Of a stretch of DNA of 36,456 bases, positions 1 to 7,436 are shown in pieces. The translations under genes were made by a program, and so were the position numbers. Numbering within the stretch: position 1 is the first letter of the stretch; every line of letters starts with the position of its first letter. Location of the stretch: contig NZ_QXIW01000006.1 in NCBI RefSeq assembly GCF_003570985.1, positions 1 to 36,456 of the forward strand. Direction: 5' to 3'. The notes under the pieces were generated by a model. That model made no database searches. It saw nothing but the letters and a program-made list of their open reading frames with translations, and was not told the origin of the DNA. The DNA comes from Candidatus Cryosericum hinesii (GTDB taxonomy: Bacteria > Caldisericota > Caldisericia > Cryosericales > Cryosericaceae).

Positions 1-2
1 TG

Positions 3-3000
3 TTCTCCCTGATACCCGCCAACACGTTTGCTGTTGCAGCATCCGACATTTCAGGTCATTGGGCACAAGTCAAGATTCAAAGCTGGATAGACAAGGGCCT
101 GATAAAAGGGTATCCAGACGGTACGTTTAAACCTGATCAGAACGTAACCAGAGCCGAGTTTATGACACTCGCCAACCGTGCTTTTGGTTACACAACAGTT
201 GTTCCAATAACCTATACGGATGTCAAGGCAGGGTCATGGTATGCGCCTGAAGTGGCGAAGGCTAAGGCCGCAGGCTATATTTCCGGGTATCCGGATGGCA
301 CCATGAGACCCGAAAACCCAATCACCCGTGAAGAAGTGGCAACGATTGTTGCGCGTATAAAGAACTTAACCTCCGATGCCAACGCTGCTGACAAGTACAG
401 CGATGCGTCCAAGATCGGCAGCTGGAGTAAGGGACAGGTCGGCGCAGTAACGTCTGCAAAAATCATGCAGGGATACCCTGATGGCTCCTTTAAGCCGCAG
501 GGACTCATGACAAGAGCAGAAGTTGTCGTTGCCTCAGACAATGCTCTGTATTATACAACACCTGTGGCAAACATAGCCGTAAGTGCTATTACCGTTACAC
601 CAACAACAATGGCGTTGACAGCAGGAGGAGCAACCGGAGCTATTACGGCAACTGTTGGTCCTTCAAAGGCGACAAACAAAATAGTAACGTGGTCATCGAG
701 TAATGCAGCTGTAGCAACTGTTGCAGGCGGTGTAGTAACACCAGTAGCAGCAGGAGCGGCAGTCATCACTGCAACAACCGCACAAGGTAGCTTCACGGCA
801 ACTTGCACCGTAACAGTAACTGCTCCAGCACCAGCACCAGCCACCTACACCGTCACCTTTGACAGCCAGGGTGGAACTCCAACACCTGCTGCAATAACAG
901 GCATCGCCTCTGGTGCTACAGTAACACTGCCAACAGCTCCAACCAAGACCGGCTATACCTTTGCAAGCTGGAACACGGTTGCAGTCGGTGGTGGTACAAC
1001 ATTTGATGCCTCGACACACGTCACAGCAAATGTCACCGTCTATGCGCAGTGGACCATCGACACCTTCACCTTGGCCTACACGGCAGGTGCAAACGGCACG
1101 ATCACGGGCACGTCTCCTCAGACCGTGAACTATGGCACCGACGGTGCTCAGGTGACCGCCACTCCGAGCACGGGCTACCACTTCGTGAAATGGAGTGACG
1201 ACGTCGCCACCGCTGCAAGGACGGACATCCACGTGACGGCGAACATCAGTGTCACCGCCACCTTCGCCATCGACACCTTCACCTTGGCCTACACGGCAGG
1301 TGCAAACGGCACGATCAGCGGCACGTCTCCTCAGATCGTGGACTACGGCGCTGACGGCACCGAGGTGACCGCCACTCCGAACACGGGTTACCATTTCGTG
1401 AAGTGGAGCGACGACAGCACCGCGAACCCCAGGACTGACACCAACGTGACGGGGGACATCACTGTCAGCGCTTCCTTCGCCGCCAACAGCGGAACGATCA
1501 CGGTTGCGGCAGGCACTGGCGGAAGCATCACCTCCGCAACGTCTTTCGACCAGGCATACGGCGTAGCTGGGACCACCATCACGGCCAGCCCGAGTGCCGG
1601 CTACCACTTTGACACCTGGACGGCCACGACGAATCCTAGCTATGTTACCATCGCAACTGCTACCGATGTATCCACGACGGTCACCGCGACGTCCTCGATG
1701 CCAGCAACTGGTGGCGCTGCCACCATCACCGCCACCTTTGCCGCCAACAGCATCACGGTCACCATCGCTTCGGCCGGCAACGGAACCGTCACGCCAACGA
1801 GCCCCGTCACTCAGGTGTATGGAGCTGGTGGCACAGCGATCACTGCTACGCCAAGTGCCGGATACCACTTTGCCGGCTGGTCGGGAACGGTCAATGACAC
1901 CTATGTCGCCATTGCGAATACAGCGCTTGCTTCTACGACATTCACTGCCACGACGTCAGCTGTCGACGGTGGTGCTGCCACCATCACAGCCACCTTCGCC
2001 GCCAACACCTTCGCCGTCACCTTTGATGGCCAGGGTGGGACACCAAGCCCTGCATCCATTCAAGTAACGTATGGCTCGACGTACGGGACCCTGGCTACGG
2101 TCACCAGGACCGGTTATACCTTTGCCGGGTGGTGGACCTTGGCAAGCGGCGGCACTCAAGTGACGTCGGCCTCCGCCGTGAGCATCACCGCGGCTCAAAC
2201 CCTGTATGCGCAGTGGACAGCAGATAACGAAACCCTTACCTTTAACAGTAACAGTGGTTCTCCCGTCGCGGCTATTACCCAAGCCTTCGGTACTACGGTA
2301 AGTGCTCCGACAGCTCCAACAAGATCCGGTTGTACCTTTGTTGCCTGGTACAATGAAAGCGGGTTCGAGACGGTTCACACCTTTAGCACGATGGGCTTGA
2401 GCACCATTGTCTATGCCCAGTGGGCGGCTACCGTCACCTTCGACAAGAACGGCGGCGACAACGATGCCTCTCCCACGACCAGCACTGGCATCCTCCTCTA
2501 CAGCGGGAGGGCAACCTTGCCGACGACCAACCCGACCTGGGCCGGCCACACCTTCGACAGCTGGAACACGCAGGCCGATGGACTCGGCACGGCATTCACG
2601 GCAGCTACGCAAGTCATCGCAACGATTACCGTCTATGCCAAGTGGCTAAGCAGTGATGCAACACTGTCATCAGGATCACTCGGAGGGGTGGGATTTCTAG
2701 GAACATCTGCAGGTGGAACTGACATCGCACCGTCCTCAGGATTAACCGTTACTGTACCGGCAGGAATGGAAGCTTTAGCATTGACGCCAGGCAATACAAA
2801 GTCGGCAATCTCGTTTACTACTAGTACGGGTGCCACGCCAGTCGATGGTGGCTATAATGTTCTCTATGTGGCAGGTGCACAATCCATCGACCTAACCGCC
2901 TTCGGCGGTAGTAGTGCTGATATCTGGGTGCGGGTAACAGCTGAGGACAGAACTACCAAGCTGTACTACCAGATTATTGTAACAGTAAGCGCGCCACTTA

Positions 3001-3518
3001 AGATTGGTGACCCCTATGGTGGCGGCAAAGTCGCCTACATTCTTCAGTCCGGTGAAACTATTAAAGACGCAAGCGGCAATGTTCTCTACAGTTACGATGC
3101 AAATGTGCAACATGGACTGATTGCAGCCCTGACTGACCAAAGCACAGGCATCATATGGGCAATTCCGGCCTGTCAATCAACTGGAGTCACTGGGACACTC
3201 GATTCGATAGGGTACGGCTCAGCAAACACGGACAAGATCATCGCCCAGAATGTCGGGGGGGGCACCACCTACGCAGCAGGTTTGGCACGAGCCTGCACTG
3301 ACGGCGGCTTTAACGACTGGTACTTGCCGTCATCATCCGATTTGGCGCAGTTGTATTCCAACCGGAGTCTAATCGGAAATTTCAATAACGCCCTCTACTA
3401 CTGGAGTTCCTATCAGTCCGGTGCCACCGCCGCGTGGACCACGTACTTCGCCACCGGTAGCGGCGCGACCGAACTCAAGAGCAGCACCCAGGCCGTTCGG
3501 GCCGTCCGGAACTTCTAG
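3..3518 (+). CDS. SLH-anchored surface protein with Ig/InlB repeats and C-terminal DUF1566 domain (5' partial; putative DGR target protein)
   Basis: The frame is open from base 3, so the gene starts before the window; the first internal ATG (162) lies inside the first SLH domain and is not the start. Bases 3-44 encode the end of a signal peptide (...PANTFAVAA). Three SLH domains follow (about 45-180, 215-355, 395-545), each with a GYPDG core, which bind secondary wall polymer. Next come a BIG2-like Ig domain (570-825), an InlB B-repeat ending in YAQW (845-1053), four divergent repeats with GYHF..W cores (1056-2010), three more InlB-type repeats (2011-2645) and a cadherin-like beta-sandwich (about 2650-2985). 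The end (about 2998-3518) is a DUF1566/Lcl-type domain with NDWYLPSSSDL, YYWSSYQSG and a terminal VRAVRNF, the C-type-lectin-like fold often used as a DGR variable domain. It is probably a displayed binding protein. Ligand unknown. Confidence 0.9.
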   Translation, partial: FSLIPANTFAVAASDISGHWAQVKIQSWIDKGLIKGYPDGTFKPDQNVTRAEFMTLANRAFGYTTVVPITYTDVKAGSWYAPEVAKAKAAGYISGYPDGTMRPENPITREEVATIVARIKNLTSDANAADKYSDASKIGSWSKGQVGAVTSAKIMQGYPDGSFKPQGLMTRAEVVVASDNALYYTTPVANIAVSAITVTPTTMALTAGGATGAITATVGPSKATNKIVTWSSSNAAVATVAGGVVTPVAAGAAVITATTAQGSFTATCTVTVTAPAPAPATYTVTFDSQGGTPTPAAITGIASGATVTLPTAPTKTGYTFASWNTVAVGGGTTFDASTHVTANVTVYAQWTIDTFTLAYTAGANGTITGTSPQTVNYGTDGAQVTATPSTGYHFVKWSDDVATAARTDIHVTANISVTATFAIDTFTLAYTAGANGTISGTSPQIVDYGADGTEVTATPNTGYHFVKWSDDSTANPRTDTNVTGDITVSASFAANSGTITVAAGTGGSITSATSFDQAYGVAGTTITASPSAGYHFDTWTATTNPSYVTIATATDVSTTVTATSSMPATGGAATITATFAANSITVTIASAGNGTVTPTSPVTQVYGAGGTAITATPSAGYHFAGWSGTVNDTYVAIANTALASTTFTATTSAVDGGAATITATFAANTFAVTFDGQGGTPSPASIQVTYGSTYGTLATVTRTGYTFAGWWTLASGGTQVTSASAVSITAAQTLYAQWTADNETLTFNSNSGSPVAAITQAFGTTVSAPTAPTRSGCTFVAWYNESGFETVHTFSTMGLSTIVYAQWAATVTFDKNGGDNDASPTTSTGILLYSGRATLPTTNPTWAGHTFDSWNTQADGLGTAFTAATQVIATITVYAKWLSSDATLSSGSLGGVGFLGTSAGGTDIAPSSGLTVTVPAGMEALALTPGNTKSAISFTTSTGATPVDGGYNVLYVAGAQSIDLTAFGGSSADIWVRVTAEDRTTKLYYQIIVTVSAPLKIGDPYGGGKVAYILQSGETIKDASGNVLYSYDANVQHGLIAALTDQSTGIIWAIPACQSTGVTGTLDSIGYGSANTDKIIAQNVGGGTTYAAGLARACTDGGFNDWYLPSSSDLAQLYSNRSLIGNFNNALYYWSSYQSGATAAWTTYFATGSGATELKSSTQAVRAVRNF
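1056..1481 (+). repeat. 213-bp in-frame tandem duplication within the surface protein
   Basis: Two adjacent copies (1056-1268 and 1269-1481) of a 71-codon unit begin with the same run of almost 50 bases (atcgacaccttcacc...) and both encode IDTFTLAYTAGANG...GYHFVKWSDD. The near-identity at the start of the copies indicates a recent duplication. More diverged relatives follow at about 1490-2010. Confidence 0.85.
3340..3518 (+). other. Candidate DGR variable region (VR) in the DUF1566 domain
   Basis: In DGR target proteins the variable region is the last 100-150 bp of the gene, covering the lectin-fold ligand surface and ending in a GC-rich initiation-of-mutagenic-homing segment. Here the gene ends with the YYWSSYQSG...AW...F..G pattern and a GC-rich stretch (about 3490-3510) encoding AVRAVRNF. 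A stem-loop follows 23 bases after the stop, and an Avd-like gene follows that. The boundaries are inferred. No template repeat was found to define which adenines were mutated. Confidence 0.4.
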
Positions 3519-3541
3519 TCTTTAGTAGCTCAGTAGTGTGT

Positions 3542-3571
3542 GGTCAAGGGGGCAGCGATGCCCCCTTGACC
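3542..3571. other. Perfect 12-bp stem-loop downstream of the variable protein
   Basis: GGTCAAGGGGGC (3542-3553), loop AGCGAT, then its exact complement (3560-3571). It starts 23 bases after the stop of the surface protein and ends 11 bases before the avd-like ATG. No T-run follows, so a classical intrinsic terminator is unlikely. A GC-rich hairpin/cruciform just downstream of the VR is a known element of DGR target sites such as phage BPP-1. Either role is inferred. Confidence 0.75.
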
Positions 3572-3582
3572 GTGAATCGGCA

Positions 3583-3928
3583 ATGGCGCTCTATTACGAC
3601 TTGAACGTCTTCAAGGATATGTACCGGTTGACCCTCAAGATGGTTGAGGACACACAGGGGTTTCCCCCGTGAGCACAAGTACACTCTTGGCCAGGACATG
3701 AAACGAGATGCTATCGTTCTGGTAAGAAGCATTTACCGGGCGAACAAGGCAAGAAGCAAGACTGAGGACCTTGAAGCATTTCTGGACGATGTCGAGATCT
3801 TGAAACTCGAGGTCCGCCTGTGTGCCGATATGAAGATCCTCTCCATCAAGAAACAGGCTGAACTTGCGCTGTTGATGGACGGGATAGGCAAACAGATGAC
3901 GGGCTGGCGTAATGCGGGTTTGTCATGA
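3583..3928 (+). pseudogene. avd: avd-like DGR accessory four-helix-bundle protein, broken by a +1 frameshift
   Basis: An ATG at 3583 opens MALYYDLNVFKDMYRLTL..., which stops at 3670-3672. The family sequence continues in the next frame as FPREHKYTLGQDMKRDAI...LRLCADMKILSIKKQ...GIGKQMTGWRNA up to 3928. One base too many in the C5 run at 3664-3668 explains the break: with four C the reading is one 114-aa protein, the usual size of Avd-type proteins. The motifs PRE.KYTLGQD.KRDAI, the LRLC.D.K..S.K helix and the IGKQ.TGWRN end are those of the bAvd-like four-helix-bundle family encoded beside DGR reverse transcriptases. Avd binds the RT and the template RNA during mutagenic retrohoming. No strong SD is visible. 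Whether the frameshift is biological or a homopolymer sequencing error cannot be told from the sequence. Confidence 0.8.
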
Positions 3929-4231
3929 GTGCCGGAATTCCGGCGATATGGGGTCAGCTGGTAATTCCACCATGCGTGGTACATTCACTGCCTCAGACGG
4001 AGACATGGATTCCCGCCTGCGCGGGAATGACAGAGGGTGCGGGAAGGACAGATCAAGGGATGGATTCCCGCTTCCGCCGAAAGCACCCCTCGGATTGAAC
4101 AAAAGTCCTCGGGGGGGAATGACAGAGGGTGCGGGAATGACAGAAGGCCGCTTGACAAGAAACCGCCCCCCGATACCCTGCATGCAGGGGTAGCATACCT
4201 TGAAGCTGCACCCAATTGACAGGAGGTACCC
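3929..4231. repeat. Gene-free interval with REP-like and dispersed repeats
   Basis: No credible gene lies here. It opens with a 14-bp palindrome GCCGGAATTCCGGC (3931-3944). An inverted repeat ATTCCCGC-CTGC-GCGGGAAT (4009-4028) belongs to the widespread 'tcattcccgc..gcgggaat' REP-like class. A 21-bp segment starting gaatgacagagggtgcggg occurs at 4025-4045 and again at 4117-4137. A segment at 4083-4117, read on the minus strand, resembles the repeat block near 33.0 kb. The DGR template repeat and reverse transcriptase that normally follow avd are absent. Confidence 0.7.
4152..4189 (+). promoter_or_regulatory. Putative promoter with operator-like palindrome for the AIM24 gene
   Basis: TTGACA at 4152-4157, a 16-base spacer and a weak -10 TACCCT at 4174-4179. 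A perfect 14-bp palindrome CCCTGCATGCAGGG (4176-4189) overlaps the -10 and the expected start site, where a repressor would bind. The -35 matches consensus but the -10 is poor. Confidence 0.4.
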
Positions 4232-4906
4232 ATGCAGTACAAGATCATGTATCAGCCGTCTTACTCCTTGCTCGAGCTGCAGCTCGACCCGTCCGAATCC
4301 GTCCTCGCCGAATCAGACGCCATGGTCAGCATGACGCCGAACGTCAAGATGGACACAGGGGCCAAGGGAGGTCTTTTTGGCGCATTGAAGCGATCCATCG
4401 GTGGGGAGAGCATGTTCCAGAACACGTTCACGGCTCAGGACGGACTTGGCACAGTGACATTCGCCCCGACCATGGTGGGGGACATCGCAGCTCGCGAGAT
4501 GAGGGGCGAGAGCCTGTTCGTCCAGTCAGGCTCATTTCTTGCGTCATCTCCGACGATCGAGCTCGATACCAAATGGGGCGGCGCCCGGACGTTTTTCTCC
4601 AGTGAGGGGTTGTTTGTCCTCAAGGCGACCGGCGTGGGCATGTTCTTCATGTCCAGCTATGGTGCCATCCATGCGGTCACACTTGCTCCGGGAGAGCAGC
4701 TGGTCATGGATACTGGTCATATGGTCGCCTTCGACGCGACGATGGGGTACCACGTCCGGACGGTCGGAGGTCTGAAGCAGACACTGTTCTCCGGTGAGGG
4801 TCTGGTTGTGGATCTCACTGGACCAGGCACGATCTATATGCAGACGCGCAACTTTGGAGCTTTCGTGAATTTCCTGGTCCCCAAACTGCCCTTCAAACGC
4901 GACTGA
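4232..4906 (+). CDS. AIM24 / TIGR00266-family protein
   Basis: The 224-aa product starts at an ATG with a strong SD (aggaggt, 5 bases upstream). It is an all-beta protein of the AIM24 family (double-psi/tryptophan-RNA-binding-attenuator-like fold), with the family pattern GGESMFQNTFTA, GTVTFAP..VGDI, GESLFVQSGSFLASS, FFSSEGLFVLKATG.G..F.SSYGAIH and a C-terminal GPG..YMQTRNFGAF. Bacterial members have no established biochemical function; the yeast homologue is a mitochondrial inner-membrane organisation factor. No signal peptide is seen, so it is probably cytoplasmic. It is a single gene closed by a hairpin terminator. Confidence 0.88.
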   Translation: MQYKIMYQPSYSLLELQLDPSESVLAESDAMVSMTPNVKMDTGAKGGLFGALKRSIGGESMFQNTFTAQDGLGTVTFAPTMVGDIAAREMRGESLFVQSGSFLASSPTIELDTKWGGARTFFSSEGLFVLKATGVGMFFMSSYGAIHAVTLAPGEQLVMDTGHMVAFDATMGYHVRTVGGLKQTLFSGEGLVVDLTGPGTIYMQTRNFGAFVNFLVPKLPFKRD

Positions 4907-4925
4907 TCGTCGCTCCCGCAAGAGG

Positions 4926-4953
4926 AAAAGGCCGGCAGCATTGCCGGCCTTTT
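4926..4953. terminator. Bidirectional rho-independent terminator
   Basis: AAAAGGCCGGCA (4926-4937), loop GCAT, TGCCGGCCTTTT (4942-4953): a perfect 12-bp stem with A-run and T-run flanks. It lies between the convergent AIM24 gene and the PEP-synthase-like gene, so it can serve both strands. Confidence 0.88.
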
Positions 4954-4994
4954 CGCATGGAAAAATATTCACGGGCACTGACTGGTCGGCAGAA

Positions 4995-7016
4995 CTACTC
5001 GATGACGATGACCTCTGGCGCTGTCGCTGTCATGTTACTCTGGACAAGGGCTGCGCGTTCGGCGACGATTGCCCTGAGATCCCCGTCCTGTGCCAGTTCT
5101 TCGCGTTTGAGCAGCAGGACGTCGTCGCGACGGTCAAGCTGTCCTCTCTCGACAAGAAGATCCCCCGCGTGCAGCAGGAGCATCCGGGCGTGTGACAGCG
5201 ACTTGGCGATGTAGAACCAGGCCTTTTCGGTAACGGCGGACGTCCGTATCATCGCCTGGTACCTCTTCCTGAGCAGGACGTCGTTGCCACCGGGCAGCGA
5301 ATCCAGCCAGGCGAGCGGATCACGGGCTGCTTCCACACGAGTCGCCGCTCCAGTTTCGCGTGCCCGCAGCAGGGCAACAGGAAGCAGGTCGCTGCGTTCC
5401 TGCAGGGTCGGAGATCCAACGTCCACGATCGATGTCCTGAAGAAGGAGAACGTCCGCAGGAAGGCTTCCAGATCGCGCTCGACGGTGATGTCTGTACACA
5501 GGGCGCGCAGGGCCTGTTCGGAATCACCCTTCGCCATCGCTTCGGCAGCGAGGCGCGCGGTATCGTCGGAGACCCTGGCTGCGATGCGGTCGAGGTGCGT
5601 CCACGGGTCCAGGCCGGCCGTGTCGCCGGCTGCCTCCAGTGCCTCGACGAAGCGGTCCTGAATGCCGCGGTGTGCCAGCGCACGCTTCAGATCGTCTGCC
5701 CGGAACGAAGACGAAACTAGCAGCAGGAGGAGGTCCAGAGCGAGAGGACGCGTGAAGGTCAACAGCTGTTGCAGGCTGGTCAGCGTCTCGTCGCTGGTCA
5801 GGGCATCGACCTGGGCACTGTCCAGCTCTGCGAGGCGGGTACTGTTGTCGCTGATCCATCGCTGCAGGCGGGGCACGGCAAGCCGAACAGCTACCGCTGC
5901 CCGGGACGCGCGTGGAAGACGGATGAACGACTCGGCGGGCAGCTTGATGCCGGCAGTTGTTTGCTGCAGCAGCACGTCGTCCAGTGCGCCTGGCGGCAGC
6001 CCTGCGTGGTCGAGCAGGTAGCGGGCGAAGGTCAAGTCGATGTAAACGGAACCGTCGAACTCTCTTGCGACATCCGGTGGAACCGATGGTGCCCGGTTTC
6101 CGAGCAGCAGTGTCCCGACGTCCTGCAACAAATCGTGGAGAAGTTCGACGACGATACCGGCTGCCATCGGACCCAGTGGACGTGGTGTCAGACGAGCCAG
6201 TGAACGTCGTGAGAACGTTCGTGCGCCAAGGTGTGCTGGGGCAGGAAGGGCAGACAGGAACGTCAGTTCCTGGCCGTCCCAGATCCAGTCGAGGGTGCAG
6301 GGCATGGCAATGCGGTCGCCGAGGAGCACGGCCAGGCGCGCAGACTGGATAATTGGACGTTCGTCAGCGGGTGATGGCGTTGGCCGGCGGAGGACCTCTC
6401 CGGTCGTGCTGACAGTCCACTCCCAGGCAGCGGTTTCACCATCGCTTGCCCCCAGTGTGCACTGCACTATGGCATTCAACTCCCCAAGGCTGGCATTCGG
6501 CGACCAGGCGCGGCCCGAGAGTCCGGGGTGGAGCTCGGCGCGTTGTACGAGGACCGCCATGGAAACGGTCGACAGGTACTCGGCTTCCGTCACACCGGCG
6601 TCACGGGCTCTCTGGATGGTCTGAATATCCAGAAGTCGCAGCCATGATTCCCGGATGCCGTCTTGCAATTCTGCGAGTCCGTGGAAGATCTCCGCTGTGT
6701 CGAAGGTCGCAGGGTCGAACCAGGACCAGGCTCGTGGCACGACCGGGGAGCATCGTTCCATGATGTCGGGACCGACCGATTCGACAAGCCGGGTGAAGGA
6801 GGAATCGTCGGCAGAGAAGTCGTACTTTTCCAGCGCACGCCGGGCGTCAGCCAGCGTTTTTGCTCCCGCAAGGGCATGACGATATGTGATTCCGGGCAGG
6901 ACAAATGTCTCAGTGACGTTGAAGCTGGCTGCAATCATGGCAAGGGTGGCCTGGCCAGCCATGCCGGCGTCACGAAGAGGCAGGAGGCGTCGTTCCTGCA
7001 ATCGGATCCATTTCAT
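4995..7016 (-). CDS. Degenerate PEP synthase/PEP-utilizing enzyme-like protein lacking the phosphohistidine domain
   Basis: The 673-aa product looks like a diverged PPDK/PEP-synthase relative. The N-terminus (about 10-50) recalls the glycine-rich nucleotide-binding start, but GGKG is changed to MAGQ and PPGF to LPG. Around residues 165-205, MAVLVQRAELHPGLSGRAWSP follows the VAV.VQ.MV....GV.FT.NP strand of the ATP-grasp half. Near the C-terminus (about 585-640), LRKRYQAMIRTS...LLLHAGDLLVERGQLDRRDDVLLLKREEL matches the linker seen before the swivelling domain of PEP-utilizing proteins. The sequence stops there; no GG..SH.AI phosphohistidine motif follows and the ATP-grasp RSS..ED signature is missing. 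The protein is probably not a competent phosphotransferase; a binding or regulatory role is possible. The start overlaps the stop of the upstream small gene (ATGA), so translation is likely coupled. Confidence 0.6.
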   Translation of the reverse strand: MKWIRLQERRLLPLRDAGMAGQATLAMIAASFNVTETFVLPGITYRHALAGAKTLADARRALEKYDFSADDSSFTRLVESVGPDIMERCSPVVPRAWSWFDPATFDTAEIFHGLAELQDGIRESWLRLLDIQTIQRARDAGVTEAEYLSTVSMAVLVQRAELHPGLSGRAWSPNASLGELNAIVQCTLGASDGETAAWEWTVSTTGEVLRRPTPSPADERPIIQSARLAVLLGDRIAMPCTLDWIWDGQELTFLSALPAPAHLGARTFSRRSLARLTPRPLGPMAAGIVVELLHDLLQDVGTLLLGNRAPSVPPDVAREFDGSVYIDLTFARYLLDHAGLPPGALDDVLLQQTTAGIKLPAESFIRLPRASRAAVAVRLAVPRLQRWISDNSTRLAELDSAQVDALTSDETLTSLQQLLTFTRPLALDLLLLLVSSSFRADDLKRALAHRGIQDRFVEALEAAGDTAGLDPWTHLDRIAARVSDDTARLAAEAMAKGDSEQALRALCTDITVERDLEAFLRTFSFFRTSIVDVGSPTLQERSDLLPVALLRARETGAATRVEAARDPLAWLDSLPGGNDVLLRKRYQAMIRTSAVTEKAWFYIAKSLSHARMLLLHAGDLLVERGQLDRRDDVLLLKREELAQDGDLRAIVAERAALVQSNMTATAPEVIVIE

Positions 7017-7132
7017 CGTGATACCGTGACCGGGATGATGGCGCCGACCCCGAGGAGACCGATAAAGATAGTAAGGAACACGGCAGCAAGGATCCGTCGC
7101 GTCTTGAGTTCAGTGCAAGCGTACTGTGCCAT
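7013..7132 (-). CDS. 39-aa single-span membrane peptide, coupled to the PEP-synthase-like gene
   Basis: The product begins MAQYACTELKTRRILAAVFL and continues with one hydrophobic span (residues 14-35). A gaggtg SD lies about 5 bases before the ATG. The TGA overlaps the ATG of the next gene (ATGA). The segment FLTIFIGLLGVGAIIPV resembles the first helix of major facilitator transporters, so it could be a transporter remnant or a genuine small membrane protein. The SD and overlap favour real translation. No family recognised. Confidence 0.55.
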   Translation of the reverse strand: MAQYACTELKTRRILAAVFLTIFIGLLGVGAIIPVTVSR

Positions 7133-7268
7133 CAGGTCACCTCAATTGGCCGCTCATATGCTCAAATGAAGCCTTTGAGTTCAAAGACGACAGTATCGTA
7201 TCTGTGCGTGGGAGGGCTTGAATTGATCCGACGTGAGCATCTGACCACAGACATGGACGGTTCCAGAC

Positions 7269-7361
7269 TGGCGGAGAGGGTGGGATTTGAACCCACGAGG
7301 CAGGGGTTACCCACCTACTCGCTCTCCAGGCGAGTGCTTTCAGCCGCTCAGCCACCTCTCC
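7269..7361 (-). tRNA. tRNA-Ser(GGA)
   Basis: Read on the minus strand, the acceptor stem GGAGAGG (from 7361) pairs with CCTCTCC, followed by discriminator G and an encoded CCA (7271-7269). The anticodon arm CTCGC-CTGGAGA-GCGAG gives anticodon GGA. A long variable arm (taggtgggtaacccctgcc) identifies a class II serine tRNA. The T arm GTGGGTTCAAATCCCAC is intact. It decodes UCC and UCU. Confidence 0.97.
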
Positions 7362-7386
7362 GCATGGTAGGAACACGAACAGAACA

Positions 7387-7414
7387 AGTATAGGGAAAAC
7401 GTTCCCAGATGCAA
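7387..7414 (-). promoter_or_regulatory. Promoter of tRNA-Ser
   Basis: On the minus strand: TTGCAT (7414-7409), 16-base spacer, TATACT (7392-7387). The 5' end of the tRNA lies about 25 bases beyond the -10. The spacer holds a small inverted repeat, GGGAA-AACG-TTCCC, of unknown meaning. Confidence 0.7.
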
Positions 7415-7436
7415 CGAATTGGGAGCAAACGGCGGA

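Noticed and set aside
693-1868. 391-codon minus-strand frame inside the surface-protein gene
   Set aside because: It is antisense to a gene with clear domain structure, and its product is an Arg/Gly/Asp-rich artefact of GC-rich coding DNA.
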